Of a stretch of 55,092 bases of DNA, positions 11,199-19,831 are shown piece after piece. The stretch comes from DSWT01 sp049975385. GTDB taxonomy: Bacteria > Chloroflexota > Anaerolineae > B4-G1 > SLSP01. The position numbers and the translations under genes are program-made. The stretch's first letter is position 1, and each line of letters opens with the position of its first letter. The notes beneath the pieces were generated by a model. It searched no databases. It had not been told where the DNA came from and saw nothing but the letters and a program-made list of their open reading frames with translations. Location of the stretch: NCBI GenBank assembly GCA_049975385.1, contig JBNGDO010000010.1:1-55092 (forward strand), written 5' to 3'.

Positions 11199-12100
11199 GC
11201 GCCCCTCCGTAGTTCGCGCATCGCCAGCAGTTCCACCAGGCGCGCCAACACTTCATCGCGGTCGTCACCGCTGAGCGCGAGCGCCAACTGCGCGATCAGT
11301 AATCCGTACTTCACACCCACATCGTAGCGCAATGCATGCTCTTCTAGAGCCAGATACTTTTCACGAGTGGCGAGCACGGCCAATGCCTCAGATAGAGTGA
11401 TGTTGGTTCTGGGTTGTGGGTTGTGGGTTGCGGGCAGGTTCGCTGGTTCGCTGATTCTTGATTCTTGATTCTTGATTCTGGACTCGAGAATTTCCATAAC
11501 GGCGGGTGTGAGGACGTGCATCCCGAAGAAACAGAGGTAGTGACCGGCGCGCAAGCCCGGCACGATGAGGCGCAGTTCGGCCTCGGTGGGGGTAGGTTTC
11601 TCGATGACAGTATCGATCTCGTAGAGGTCTTTGCGGCCCGACACACGCTTCCCACCGACGGTTCCATAGTAGGGCAAGAGGTTCTCGCGCGTTGCCTGGA
11701 CCGCTGAGACGGCGCAATCTTCCGTCTCGGCCACGGTGACGAGTTGCTGCGCGCAGCTTTGCGTGTCCCCACTCACGTAGAGGTGATCGCCCACCAGGTG
11801 CAGGAAGGGTGCGTCACCCACGAAGGGTTTGGCGCAGTAGATGGCATGCCCGTAGCCGCGCGGATCAATCTGCGGGATGAAGTGCAGCCGGCCGGCGTGA
11901 TCGCCCACGGCGGCGGCGTATGGACCTTCGTCCCCCGGCGCGACGACGATGGCGATTTCGTCAACGCCCGCGCTGAGGACCTCTTCCACCAGGATACCGA
12001 GCACGGATTTCTCCGCGCCGTCGCGATCGGTGAGCGTCTGCATAGGTAAGGTACGCTGATTGCGTCCAGCAGCGGTGATAACAGCTTTTGTGATGTGCAT
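11195..12100 (-). CDS. GalU-like nucleotidyltransferase
   Basis: A 301-residue protein of the GalU/RmlA nucleotidyltransferase superfamily. It keeps the GalU-like segments GYGHAIYCAKPFVGDAPF, LVGDHLY (metal-binding Asp), LPYYGTVGGKRV, DTVIEKPTPTEAEL and ALRYDVGVKYG. The nucleotide loop differs from classical GalU: AAGRNQRTLPMQTLTDRDG replaces the usual GxGTR...PKEMLP pattern, so nucleotide preference is uncertain. About 25 residues after ILESRIKNQE are encoded by two heptad arrays (11411-11480). GGAGGT precedes the ATG. It is the first gene of an operon with the kinase/pyrophosphorylase fusion and probably supplies the same sugar-nucleotide pathway. Confidence 0.8.
11411..11480. repeat. two in-gene heptad arrays (GGGTTGT x3, GATTCTT x4)
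   Basis: GGGTTGT-type heptads at 11411-11431 and GATTCTT-type heptads at 11453-11480 lie within the GalU-like gene. They are translated as ESRIKNQESRIS and PATHNPQPRTN on the minus strand without breaking the frame, and replace a loop just before the helix that begins ITLSEALAVL. Confidence 0.85.
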
Positions 12101-12226
12101 AGTGTGACCTCCAAACAGGATGTTTATAAGATATATTCGGTTGGAAACGTGAAACCTGATACGTGATTCGTGAGTCTTTACGATCGAGTTTCTTTCTTCA
12201 CATTTTACGCATCACGCATCACGACG
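12101..12226. repeat. intergenic gap with heptad units
   Basis: This gap lies between the CHAT-NACHT gene end and the GalU-like gene start. It holds degenerate heptads (ACGTGAA, ACCTGAT, ACGTGAT near 12150-12170, and ACGCATC x2 near 12207-12220) and AT-rich DNA (near 12121-12140) that probably carries the operon promoter. No gene is seen. Confidence 0.5.
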
Positions 12227-15200
12227 TTATTGTTGATTTTGCCGGGAGCGGATGCGCTCGATGGTACGATAGAAGGCGTTTTCCAGCTCCAGGCTCCAAC
12301 TACTTGGGCGTTGCTGCAGGCGGCGCAACGTTTCGGCATCGCCGATATAGAATAGTGCATCGAGCGCTTTGTGTTGCAGATAACGGCGTTCATCGGGCAA
12401 GGGAGACTCGCGCAGGTTCAGAGTGGAGAGGTCTTCCAGGGCGATGTCGGTAAAGCGGCGTGTTGCGTCGATGTCGTACAGTTCGCCGATGGCTTGCATG
12501 GCGATGCCCTTAAGCGTGATGTCGGGAAATTCGTCGAGACAGCGGTAGAGGAACGCCCGCGCTCGCCCGTCCTGCGGGCGAATTTTGCCGATCAGGTAGG
12601 CTAGATGCGCGTACCACTGGTCGGGATTTTCACGTGTGATAGGATTGAGTCGCTGTTCCCCATCCTCGGCGCTGAAGAAGGGGACAATCACCTCTTTCGT
12701 GACGATCGCCGGATCGAGCAGCGTAAGTGCGGTGGCAGCGCTGCTGCGCGTCTCTTGGCTGAAGTGTGGCGAGAGGAACGCCCGGATGAGCACGCGTGCC
12801 GCCACGTCGGTTTTGAAATCGCCCAGCGCAAACGCCGCCACGGCCTGGATGCCGATATTATGGCGCTCCCTGGCAATCAGATAGGGGATCAGTTCCTTGA
12901 CGCGACCGTTATCCCAATCGTTGAGCACCTCGGCCAGTTCTGCTGCGAGCACTTCGATTTCCTCGTAAGGCGGGCGCAGTATGCGCCGTAGCGCCATGAC
13001 CGCTGCCAGGCGCACATCGCTATCCTCGTAGACGGGCGCTCCAGCCGCTGACGCTGGGATCGGTTGGTGGACAATTTCCACCAGCCGTGGGGTGGCCTCC
13101 GGGTGCTTGAGTTGTCCGAGCGCCTGAATAATGCGGATGCGCCGGCTGGCGCGCGGCTCACGGGCTATATCGAGCCGCCAGAGCAGNNNNNNNNNNNNNN
13201 NNNNNNNNNNNNNNNNNNNNNNNNNNNNNNNNNNNNNNNNNNNNNNNNNNNNNNNNNNNNNNNNNNNNNNNNNNNNNNNNNNNNNNTTCTCCCGGCACTC
13301 CCGAATACAATCTGCGGCCAAAAAAACTTGTTCACCTTCGCCAAGGGCTACGCCATAGAGGATCTCGTGAATTAGTTCGGAGGGATCGTCCATAAGCGCG
13401 CTGAGCAGGATGAGCGTTTCAGCCCACCAGTAGTAGCGCGTGTGCCGGCCGAGCGTGGCGGCGATATCGCCTAGTACCTGCTCGAAATCCTCACGTTCGA
13501 GGAGCGCCTGTGCGCAACAGTACGACCGGATGTTGGCGCGGGCAAAGCGCAGCGATTCTGCCCCCACCGGGGCCAGCAGCCCGTGCGTGGTCAGCTCTTG
13601 ATAGAGCGTCTCCAGGCTGTACCCCCGGTTGCCACGCACATCAGCCATAATTTCGAACGCCGCATCGATGCTGAGCGTTGTCTTGAAGGTCGTCTGCATC
13701 TGCCAGGCCAGGGCATAGAGCGTCTTGGCAGCCCGCGTGCGCATCCCCTGGTCGACAGCGATATCCATAATTGCGTCATCCACCAGGTCTTGCAGCACCT
13801 GCGCGTGGGAGCGGGGGACTTTGCCATCCTGTGCCTGCTTCAGCATCTTGAAGAGCAGCCAGGGGACACGGGCCAGGTCGAAAAGTTGAGTCTCCTCCAA
13901 ACTGTCGTAAAGCGGTTTTGCTGCCGGATCTTTTAAAGCTTGCGTGAGGTAGTGCTGGATGTTCCGCTCCGATAGGGGCAGCATGATGAGGGTGTTGTGG
14001 ATGGTAAGCGGTGCGATGTCGAAATTGTCCGCGTTGAACGCTACAATGTACTCGTGTCGGGCGTGATGCTGGATGAAATCCTGGAGAACGGCGCAGAAAC
14101 GGCGGCGGCTGTGATAGGGCAGCACCTCGCTATTGTCAAACAAGATGCGCAGGATGGGGCCGTCATCTGCATTGATCACGTCGCCAGGACGTTGTTCGGC
14201 ATCTTCTTCCCAGAAAGGATCGAGGGCTTCCAGGACCAGGGTTTCCAGCACTTTGTCATCGATGCGCGCCCCTTGGGGCATAGTTTGCAGATCCACGTAC
14301 ACAGGGATGACGAGTCGATACGCGTTGGCTTGCAGCGATTGTTGGGCTGTCAGCTGAGCGATGTGACGCATCTCGGTGGATTTACCCATGCCAGCGTCGC
14401 CGATCAAAGCGATGCTGCGCGGGCTGGGCGGGTCTTGTTCTGCCTCAATTGGGGCGAAGATATCCAAAATCGTCTCGCTGAGACCGCGCCCGGGCGTGTT
14501 TCCTTCCGCCAGTGCGTTGAAGTCGACGCTGTGCAAGGCTCCCGAAAAATGTCGCACTTCCAGGGGAAGATAGGCGCCGCCTTCGGGCAGTGGATTAAGG
14601 GCATCGGCGCGCAGCATGGAGCGCAGCGCGTTGATGACGGGATCCGCGGCGAAGAGTTGGCCATTATCCAGCCGCATGAAAAGTGCGGGGATGGCCCACG
14701 CCTGCGGGTCATTTTCCAGGAGTAAAAGCCGCGCATGGTTCAGCGCGCGGTCGACGCTGCCGTGTTCCAATAGGTCACGGTAGAAATCCTGGCTTAACTC
14801 GCGGGCGATCTGCGGCGCAATGGTGTCCTGCATAGCGATGATCGCCGGAATGCCCGCCTGAACCAGTTGCGGGGCCAGCCCCACGTAGGGATTGGCATTT
14901 TCGGGATCACGTTTGGCGCTATCGCAGGCAGCCAGGAAGATCAGGTGGGGAGGCGGGGTGATCGCGCCCAATTGTGTCACGACCTCTGTATCACGCCGTG
15001 GGTCGGTGAACCCGTTGGCATCTTCCAGGAATAGCGCGGTTGTCTCTTGGGCGCGGCTGAACGTCCCATGGCTGAGGAAGTGCAGGATATGGCAACCCGG
15101 TGCGGTCGCCAGCTCACGGATCAACGCGTCGAGGGTGGTAGGCCCATCGCGCACGCTATAACCAGCCTGCTCCAGGCGAACGCGTAGCTCGGCGTTGAGG

Positions 15201-15808
15201 CCGGTTTTACCTGGCAGGAGGGTCACGTGCAGTTGTCCGGTGCGTTGCAGGTTGTCCAACGTGGAGGTCAGCGTGTCGATTTCGTGATCCACGTCAATGG
15301 GCGTCATGCCCTGGTCAATGAGATCGGCGGGGTTGGTGATGGCGACAAGCATCCGGATGGGCCGTGTGCCGATGGGCGCAGGCACGGCGATTTCTAGCCC
15401 CGTATAGCGCGAAAAGGGCGTCTGGGCGGCAGTACTCAGCAAGGAAACAGTATTCTGTCTTAGCTCGTGGAGGCGTTCCCACAGCAGCGCGTGTAGTTCC
15501 GGCGCGTGTGGGTCGATCCATAGGCGCAGGCGCAGTTGCCCGCCGCTGCGCGATTCAGCGATTCCGATAGCCCGGTCGTAGGCGCGGCGGATCGCGCCGG
15601 AGAAAAGGGCATCGAACAGTGCCAGCCCATAGCCCGCAACATCGTTCTCGGTAGCTTGCAGTGTATTGTGATCCAGATGCATCTCGCCGTCGGCGAAATG
15701 CACTGTGCCGTTTATCCAGGCCTCGACGGGGTAACATTGCCGCGTGTCGTCCCAGGGATGAATGCGGACCAGAAGGTCGGTATGGTCACGTTGCGCACTC
15801 TTGGGCAT
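12227..15808 (-). CDS. CHAT protease-NACHT ATPase-HEAT repeat protein (interrupted by a gap)
   Basis: About 1193 residues as assembled. Residues 1-390 end in a CHAT caspase-like protease with the catalytic His247 in ILHFLSHGTF and Cys295 in LIFLAACDSA. A STAND/NACHT-type ATPase follows: Walker A GDAGMGKST (470-478), a divergent Walker B around ILRILFDNSE (552-561), and helical regions with LSERNIQHYL and LARVPWLLFKML. The C-terminal third is HEAT/PBS-lyase-like repeats (ALGQLKHPEATPRLVEIV, VAAFALGDFKTDVAARVL). AAGGAG lies 7 bases before the ATG. Such proteins are candidate antiphage or cell-death switches, in which repeats sense, the ATPase oligomerises and the protease cuts. The 100-N gap falls in the sensor, so its repeat number and even its continuity are unproven. 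Confidence 0.88.
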   Translation of the reverse strand: MPKSAQRDHTDLLVRIHPWDDTRQCYPVEAWINGTVHFADGEMHLDHNTLQATENDVAGYGLALFDALFSGAIRRAYDRAIGIAESRSGGQLRLRLWIDPHAPELHALLWERLHELRQNTVSLLSTAAQTPFSRYTGLEIAVPAPIGTRPIRMLVAITNPADLIDQGMTPIDVDHEIDTLTSTLDNLQRTGQLHVTLLPGKTGLNAELRVRLEQAGYSVRDGPTTLDALIRELATAPGCHILHFLSHGTFSRAQETTALFLEDANGFTDPRRDTEVVTQLGAITPPPHLIFLAACDSAKRDPENANPYVGLAPQLVQAGIPAIIAMQDTIAPQIARELSQDFYRDLLEHGSVDRALNHARLLLLENDPQAWAIPALFMRLDNGQLFAADPVINALRSMLRADALNPLPEGGAYLPLEVRHFSGALHSVDFNALAEGNTPGRGLSETILDIFAPIEAEQDPPSPRSIALIGDAGMGKSTEMRHIAQLTAQQSLQANAYRLVIPVYVDLQTMPQGARIDDKVLETLVLEALDPFWEEDAEQRPGDVINADDGPILRILFDNSEVLPYHSRRRFCAVLQDFIQHHARHEYIVAFNADNFDIAPLTIHNTLIMLPLSERNIQHYLTQALKDPAAKPLYDSLEETQLFDLARVPWLLFKMLKQAQDGKVPRSHAQVLQDLVDDAIMDIAVDQGMRTRAAKTLYALAWQMQTTFKTTLSIDAAFEIMADVRGNRGYSLETLYQELTTHGLLAPVGAESLRFARANIRSYCCAQALLEREDFEQVLGDIAATLGRHTRYYWWAETLILLSALMDDPSELIHEILYGVALGEGEQVFLAADCIRECREXXXXXXXXXXXXXXXXXXXXXXXXXXXXXXXXXXLLWRLDIAREPRASRRIRIIQALGQLKHPEATPRLVEIVHQPIPASAAGAPVYEDSDVRLAAVMALRRILRPPYEEIEVLAAELAEVLNDWDNGRVKELIPYLIARERHNIGIQAVAAFALGDFKTDVAARVLIRAFLSPHFSQETRSSAATALTLLDPAIVTKEVIVPFFSAEDGEQRLNPITRENPDQWYAHLAYLIGKIRPQDGRARAFLYRCLDEFPDITLKGIAMQAIGELYDIDATRRFTDIALEDLSTLNLRESPLPDERRYLQHKALDALFYIGDAETLRRLQQRPSSWSLELENAFYRTIERIRSRQNQQ
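13187..13286. other. 100-N scaffold gap
   Basis: Exactly 100 N, the usual placeholder for a gap of unknown length. It lies in the HEAT-repeat part of the CHAT-NACHT gene. The frame stays open on both sides, but that depends on the arbitrary gap size. Confidence 0.99.
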
Positions 15809-16161
15809 AGGCGACTCCTTTCAACCTGAAAGTCCTTGCGCAGGTTCTGCGTCAATCTCAATCTTGACCTTCGCAAGAGGGCTGAGCAGTTAGCCGAAAC
15901 TTTGACTATTATACGCTGTCTGCAAAAGATAGAAAGTGCGAGAATATCTTGCAGAGTTTCCCGCGAGGAATTCTCGCAAGAAATTTTAATGAAATTTCCC
16001 TCGAAAATCCCCCATAAGTTATGGTATTTTTTCTGTTTTTCTTGTATAATTGTTTTTGTGGCGTTGTATCCTCGCTCTTTTTTTATGTTGATCGGTTTGG
16101 TGTATGAAATTGCATTTCATCCTGCTCAATTCTTAATTCTTTGCTTACTAAGGAGGCGTTT
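15809..16161. promoter_or_regulatory. divergent AT-rich promoter region
   Basis: 353 bases between divergent genes, clearly more AT-rich than the flanks. A minus-strand TATAAT (15908-15913) lies 100 bases upstream of the CHAT-NACHT start, and a plus-strand TATAAT (16045-16050) lies 112 bases upstream of the helix-hairpin-helix gene. Neither has a good -35. Short open frames here look non-coding. Confidence 0.4.
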
Positions 16162-16779
16162 ATGAACTGGCTGATCTTCTGCGCAGGTGCACTCATAGGC
16201 TGGATAGGGGAGTTGTTCATTGACTTTTTCTTTTGGCGACGCAGGCATTTTGGTCCAGCTACGGAACTGGAAGTGCGCGCCGAGTTAGCTGCGATGGAAG
16301 CAAGAGCCGGACAGCTTGAGGCGCAGGTCATCGGTCTCAAGGAAGAACAGACGCACTACGAGTATGAGATGCAGCTTAGCCGAGATACTTTGGCGCGCGT
16401 GCATGAGCAATTGGCTGCCAGAGAGACCGAGATTCGGCAGTTGCAAACCGCACTTGCGGATGCCCATGCGAACCTTGCCGAACAAGCGAGGTCCCGTTCG
16501 GTTAAGGCTGAACCTGAGTCACAGAGCTTGGAGACAATCGAAGGGATCGGTCCCAAGATTTCCAAGCTGCTCAACGCGCGTAGTATCTACACCTTTGCTG
16601 ATTTAGCTGATACCAATGTGGAGGAACTACAACGATGTCTTCAGGAGGCCGGGCGAAAGTATCGTCTGGCGAATCCGGCAACCTGGCCGGAACAGGCGCG
16701 TTTGGCTGCCGAAGGTGATTGGGAAGCTTTGGATACACTAAAGGCCGATCTAAAAAGTGGACGTGAGCAGCCGTTGTGA
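16162..16779 (+). CDS. membrane-anchored coiled-coil helix-hairpin-helix protein
   Basis: A 205-residue protein. One N-terminal transmembrane helix (NWLIFCAGALIGWIGELFID) is followed by a coiled coil (about 40-120, heptad-like E/L/Q-rich) and a C-terminal helix-hairpin-helix module around LETIEGIGPKISKLLNARSI and the typical tail ANPATWPEQARLAAEGDW. HhH modules of this type bind DNA or act as protein docking folds; they also occur in ribosomal and NADH-dehydrogenase-associated proteins. AAGGAGG lies just before the ATG at 16162, which rules out an upstream in-frame ATG at 16141. The next gene begins 46 bases later, so the two are likely co-transcribed. The role is unknown. Confidence 0.75.
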   Translation: MNWLIFCAGALIGWIGELFIDFFFWRRRHFGPATELEVRAELAAMEARAGQLEAQVIGLKEEQTHYEYEMQLSRDTLARVHEQLAARETEIRQLQTALADAHANLAEQARSRSVKAEPESQSLETIEGIGPKISKLLNARSIYTFADLADTNVEELQRCLQEAGRKYRLANPATWPEQARLAAEGDWEALDTLKADLKSGREQPL

Positions 16780-16825
16780 TCCTGGGCTGTTTCACGTTGC
16801 TACATGCGTATCGTGGAGGAAAATA

Positions 16826-17842
16826 ATGTCCCATTATCGAACACCCAAAAGTGTCAAGTTCTACAATTGGTTCAAACTCGCGGGGACGCTGATCCTGACC
16901 TGTCTTTTTGTTTTCCTATTACTGCGTGTCCGGGGTGAGGCAGCGACGTTGCCGGTCGCCCCCCCCACGACGTCAGCCACAGTACAGATGTTGCCTGGGA
17001 CGAAGTCTGCGTCGCAGGCCGCGTCACAAACTCCAGAACCTACGACCGCCGCTACGCCAACCCAATCCGTACCGGAAACAGAGGAGCCTGAGGTGCCGCT
17101 GAAAGCACCGGTGATATCTGCGCCCAAAGTGGATGCGGAGGGGATGACGACGTTCGCCGGCACGGGGACGCCGGGTTCCCTCGTAGAAGTCTGGACTGAC
17201 GATAAGCGTGTAGGACAGGCGGATGTGGGAGAGGGTGGTACCTGGACGTTTGTCGTTCCGCTTGATCCCGGAGACTACAACTTCGCCGCGCGTGCCGTCG
17301 ACGATTCCGGCACGACGCTGGCCGAATCGCCGGCGTTCAAATTCGTCGTGCCTGCGCCGGAGCAGGCACCGACGTTGACCACACCGCAGCCCGGAGCACT
17401 CATCGCCGGCAACATGGTGACGCTCGCAGGCGCCGGGACGCCGGGTGCGGAAATCGAAATCCTCGATGAGGGTAAAGTGTTGAGCACAACGGTGGTACAA
17501 CCTGACGGCACGTGGACGCACGCGTGTTTCTGCGATTCCGGCACACGCCTGCTCAGTGTGCAGAATGCCGGAGAGCCGGAGAGTGTAAGCGAGTCTGTCA
17601 CTGTTCAAGTCGCGTTGGTTCCTATGTCTTTGCCCGATGATCTTGTGTGCGACGAGGATGACGAGAACATCCCGCTGGGCACGGATCACGGAACCGTTTA
17701 CGTCGTCGCACCCTGCGAGTATATCGGGTTAATCGCAGACCGCGTTGGCGTCGACTTGGCCGACTTGCTCGCCGTCAACCCGCAAGTGACCGATCCCGAT
17801 CGCATCGAACCGGGTCAAATCCTGAATTTGCCGCCGCGATAA
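16826..17842 (+). CDS. LysM/Ig-like surface protein
   Basis: A 338-residue protein. A transmembrane helix (about 20-38) is followed by a Thr/Pro-rich spacer, then two Ig-like repeats of the adhesin type, each opening with GAGTPG or GTGTPG (GTGTPGSLVEVWTDDKRVGQ; GAGTPGAEIEILDEGKVL) and containing DGTWT or GGTWTF. A C-terminal LysM domain ends with LLAVNPQVTDPDRIEPGQIL. LysM binds peptidoglycan or other GlcNAc polymers, so the product probably links the membrane and the envelope. GGAGG precedes the chosen ATG; the longer frame from 16757 is unlikely. A perfect palindrome terminates it. Confidence 0.78.
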   Translation: MSHYRTPKSVKFYNWFKLAGTLILTCLFVFLLLRVRGEAATLPVAPPTTSATVQMLPGTKSASQAASQTPEPTTAATPTQSVPETEEPEVPLKAPVISAPKVDAEGMTTFAGTGTPGSLVEVWTDDKRVGQADVGEGGTWTFVVPLDPGDYNFAARAVDDSGTTLAESPAFKFVVPAPEQAPTLTTPQPGALIAGNMVTLAGAGTPGAEIEILDEGKVLSTTVVQPDGTWTHACFCDSGTRLLSVQNAGEPESVSESVTVQVALVPMSLPDDLVCDEDDENIPLGTDHGTVYVVAPCEYIGLIADRVGVDLADLLAVNPQVTDPDRIEPGQILNLPPR

Positions 17843-17857
17843 CCGTGCCATACAAAT

Positions 17858-17893
17858 AAAGAGAGGGGAAAGACGCGTCTTTCCCCTCTCTTT
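17858..17893. terminator. bidirectional terminator
   Basis: A 36-base perfect palindrome (AAAGAGAGGGGAAAGACG and its complement) with an A-run at the left edge and T's at the right. It lies between the convergent LysM gene and the MoxR operon. Confidence 0.85.
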
Positions 17894-17912
17894 TCAACAG
17901 TGCGGCAACTCT

Positions 17913-18515
17913 TTAATCGCTTTCCTGGTGCAGGTAATGGATTAAGCGGCTCAATCCATAAATGGCGACAAGGCCCAGGGCAAAAATGACACCAAAACGC
18001 AGGGTGATTCTGACCGTCAAGGCCAGCGTGCCCAATAGTAGCCCCAGCCCACTCAAGATGCCCAGCCGTTGCAGATGTGCGTGCTCCAACGCGCGCCCCT
18101 CAGCTTCCAGGCGTTCCTCCGTATTCGTGCGGGCTGTGTCCTCGTCAGCCGTGTCTGCAATAACGACCCCCGCGTTTGCTTCTGCATCTGCAAGGGGCGT
18201 TTCGACATGCTCGCTGACGCGTATGTGCTGGATGAAGTGGTGCAAGTCCCACGCGATCAGTGCTGCCGTGACCCCAACCAGCATCCAGCCGCTTTGCACA
18301 CCATACAGTGTGCCCAGCAGTGTACCGATGGTGAATCCAAGCATCCCCAGTCCTGCGAAAGCCCGCAATGCGTAACGCTGTCCCACCAGCCACAGCAGCC
18401 CCAGCGCAACGAAAATCAGGACGCCGATGGGTTGGCGGTTTAGGCCGTATCCCAGCGCCAATGCCGCTGTAGCGACGAGCGTGCTGATGGTCATGATTCT
18501 CGTACTCAGGTTCAC
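17913..18515 (-). CDS. hypothetical four-helix membrane protein of the MoxR operon
   Basis: A 200-residue protein I do not recognise. Four or five hydrophobic segments are visible: TLVATAALALGYGL, VLIFVALGLLWLVG, LGMLGFTIGTLLGTLYGV with WMLVGVTAALIAW, and a C-terminal pair GILSGLGLLLGTLAL and FGVIFALGLVAIYGL. An acidic cytoplasmic stretch of about 35 residues (EHVETPLADAEANAG and following) separates the two halves. The ATG overlaps the DUF58 stop in an ATGA junction, so it is the fifth and last gene of the operon and translationally coupled. Confidence 0.7.
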   Translation of the reverse strand: MNLSTRIMTISTLVATAALALGYGLNRQPIGVLIFVALGLLWLVGQRYALRAFAGLGMLGFTIGTLLGTLYGVQSGWMLVGVTAALIAWDLHHFIQHIRVSEHVETPLADAEANAGVVIADTADEDTARTNTEERLEAEGRALEHAHLQRLGILSGLGLLLGTLALTVRITLRFGVIFALGLVAIYGLSRLIHYLHQESD

Positions 18516-19813
18516 CGTTCAATCCTCACGATGCGGCTGGTGGGCACAACAGGACGGATGAGTGCCGTGCGCATTACATTAGCAAATGGCTTATCCACCT
18601 GCCAGTTGATAACCTGGATGCCGACCCGGCGCAGGCGGCGCAACATCAACTCGCGCTCGACGCGTGTGATGCGCAGCGCAAGTTGGGCGCCCGCGCCCGC
18701 GTCAGTGATTGGTGCATACTTTTGCGCTTCGAACGCCACCGGATCGGGGCTGACGACCAGAACCTGGTAGCCGCGCGCGCGCAACCGGGTAAGGGGCGAA
18801 AAATCCTCCTTGCGCAATGGGCTAACGAGGACGATCTGCGATTTGGCTGGGAAGAAGCGCACCGGCAGGTAGTCCATACTTTCGAAGACCAGGCTGTCGC
18901 CGGTTTTGGCGTGGGCCAACGCCTGCATGATGCGTTCACGTTGGACTTTGCCGTAGCCGGGATAGGTCATCTCCAAGCCACGTCCGTAGACCAACATACC
19001 GACGCGGTTGCCGTCATTGAGGAAGGCCTCGGCCAGCCCTGCCGCCGCGGAGATGGCGTGCTCGAAAATCGAATCATTGCCGATGACGACGTTGTTGTTC
19101 TGCCGCGCGTCCAGGATCAGTCCCACGTCGGCGATGCGTTCCATCTCGAACTCGTTGGTGAAAAGCCCATGCTGGTGCCGGGCGCTCGCGCGCCAGTTGA
19201 TCCAGCGCAATGGATCGCCTAGCTGGTACTGGCGCACGCCGAAGAAATCGGTGCCGGAGCCGGCCAGTCGTGATGGGATGGGACCGGCGTAGCCGCGCGT
19301 GCGCAACGGGCGGATGTCGAGGTGTTCCAATTGCAACAGTTCCGGCAAGACCATAAGGCTTCCGCCAACTTCCAACCAGCCCCGGTGGCGAAAAAGTCCC
19401 AAGTGCTCATTGACCGTCACGCGTAGGTAACGGAAGGGATAACTGCCGCGCTTTCCCTCCACAGTATAGCTAAATTCCGTCTTGCCACCGGCCGGCAGCG
19501 ATTGTTGTATCCAGGGATCGCCTTCTGTGATGGTCAACCCTTGCGGGACAACGTCTTCTATCAGTACCTCTTCTAGCTGTGCACCCTGGTTATGGATCGT
19601 CACTGTGACCGTGGCTGGCGCTCCGTGGTGGACGATGGATGTACTCAGCGTGCGGGTGATCACGAGCCGTGGTTTTTCCGGGCTAAAGACGAGGGCGGCG
19701 ACCAGGTAGACAACCAGAGGCATAGCGAGTGCCACGGCGCTGCCGTGCAACGTCGCTAACCCGCCGATGATCAGCCCGTAGACCAGGAGGCTCAGGAACA
19801 GAAGTCTGCGCAT
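18512..19813 (-). CDS. DUF58 domain protein
   Basis: A 433-residue DUF58 protein. Two N-terminal transmembrane helices (about 1-42) are followed by a beta-rich extracytoplasmic-like domain (VTVTIHNQGAQLEEVLIEDV) and the DUF58 core with its signature YQLGDPLRWINWRASAR near residue 200. A vWA-like fold follows, with DVGLILDARQ as the MIDAS-like segment. DUF58 proteins accompany MoxR ATPases, and the pair is thought to act in chaperone-like maturation of proteins or cofactors. It follows the MoxR gene by 18 bases and overlaps the next gene by 4. Confidence 0.9.
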   Translation of the reverse strand: MRRLLFLSLLVYGLIIGGLATLHGSAVALAMPLVVYLVAALVFSPEKPRLVITRTLSTSIVHHGAPATVTVTIHNQGAQLEEVLIEDVVPQGLTITEGDPWIQQSLPAGGKTEFSYTVEGKRGSYPFRYLRVTVNEHLGLFRHRGWLEVGGSLMVLPELLQLEHLDIRPLRTRGYAGPIPSRLAGSGTDFFGVRQYQLGDPLRWINWRASARHQHGLFTNEFEMERIADVGLILDARQNNNVVIGNDSIFEHAISAAAGLAEAFLNDGNRVGMLVYGRGLEMTYPGYGKVQRERIMQALAHAKTGDSLVFESMDYLPVRFFPAKSQIVLVSPLRKEDFSPLTRLRARGYQVLVVSPDPVAFEAQKYAPITDAGAGAQLALRITRVERELMLRRLRRVGIQVINWQVDKPFANVMRTALIRPVVPTSRIVRIER

Positions 19814-19831
19814 ACCTGCATCCGTGATGTG

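Noticed and set aside
15836..16165. 109-codon plus-strand open frame in the divergent region
   Set aside because: AT-rich promoter DNA without a ribosome-binding site; it overlaps the well-supported start at 16162.
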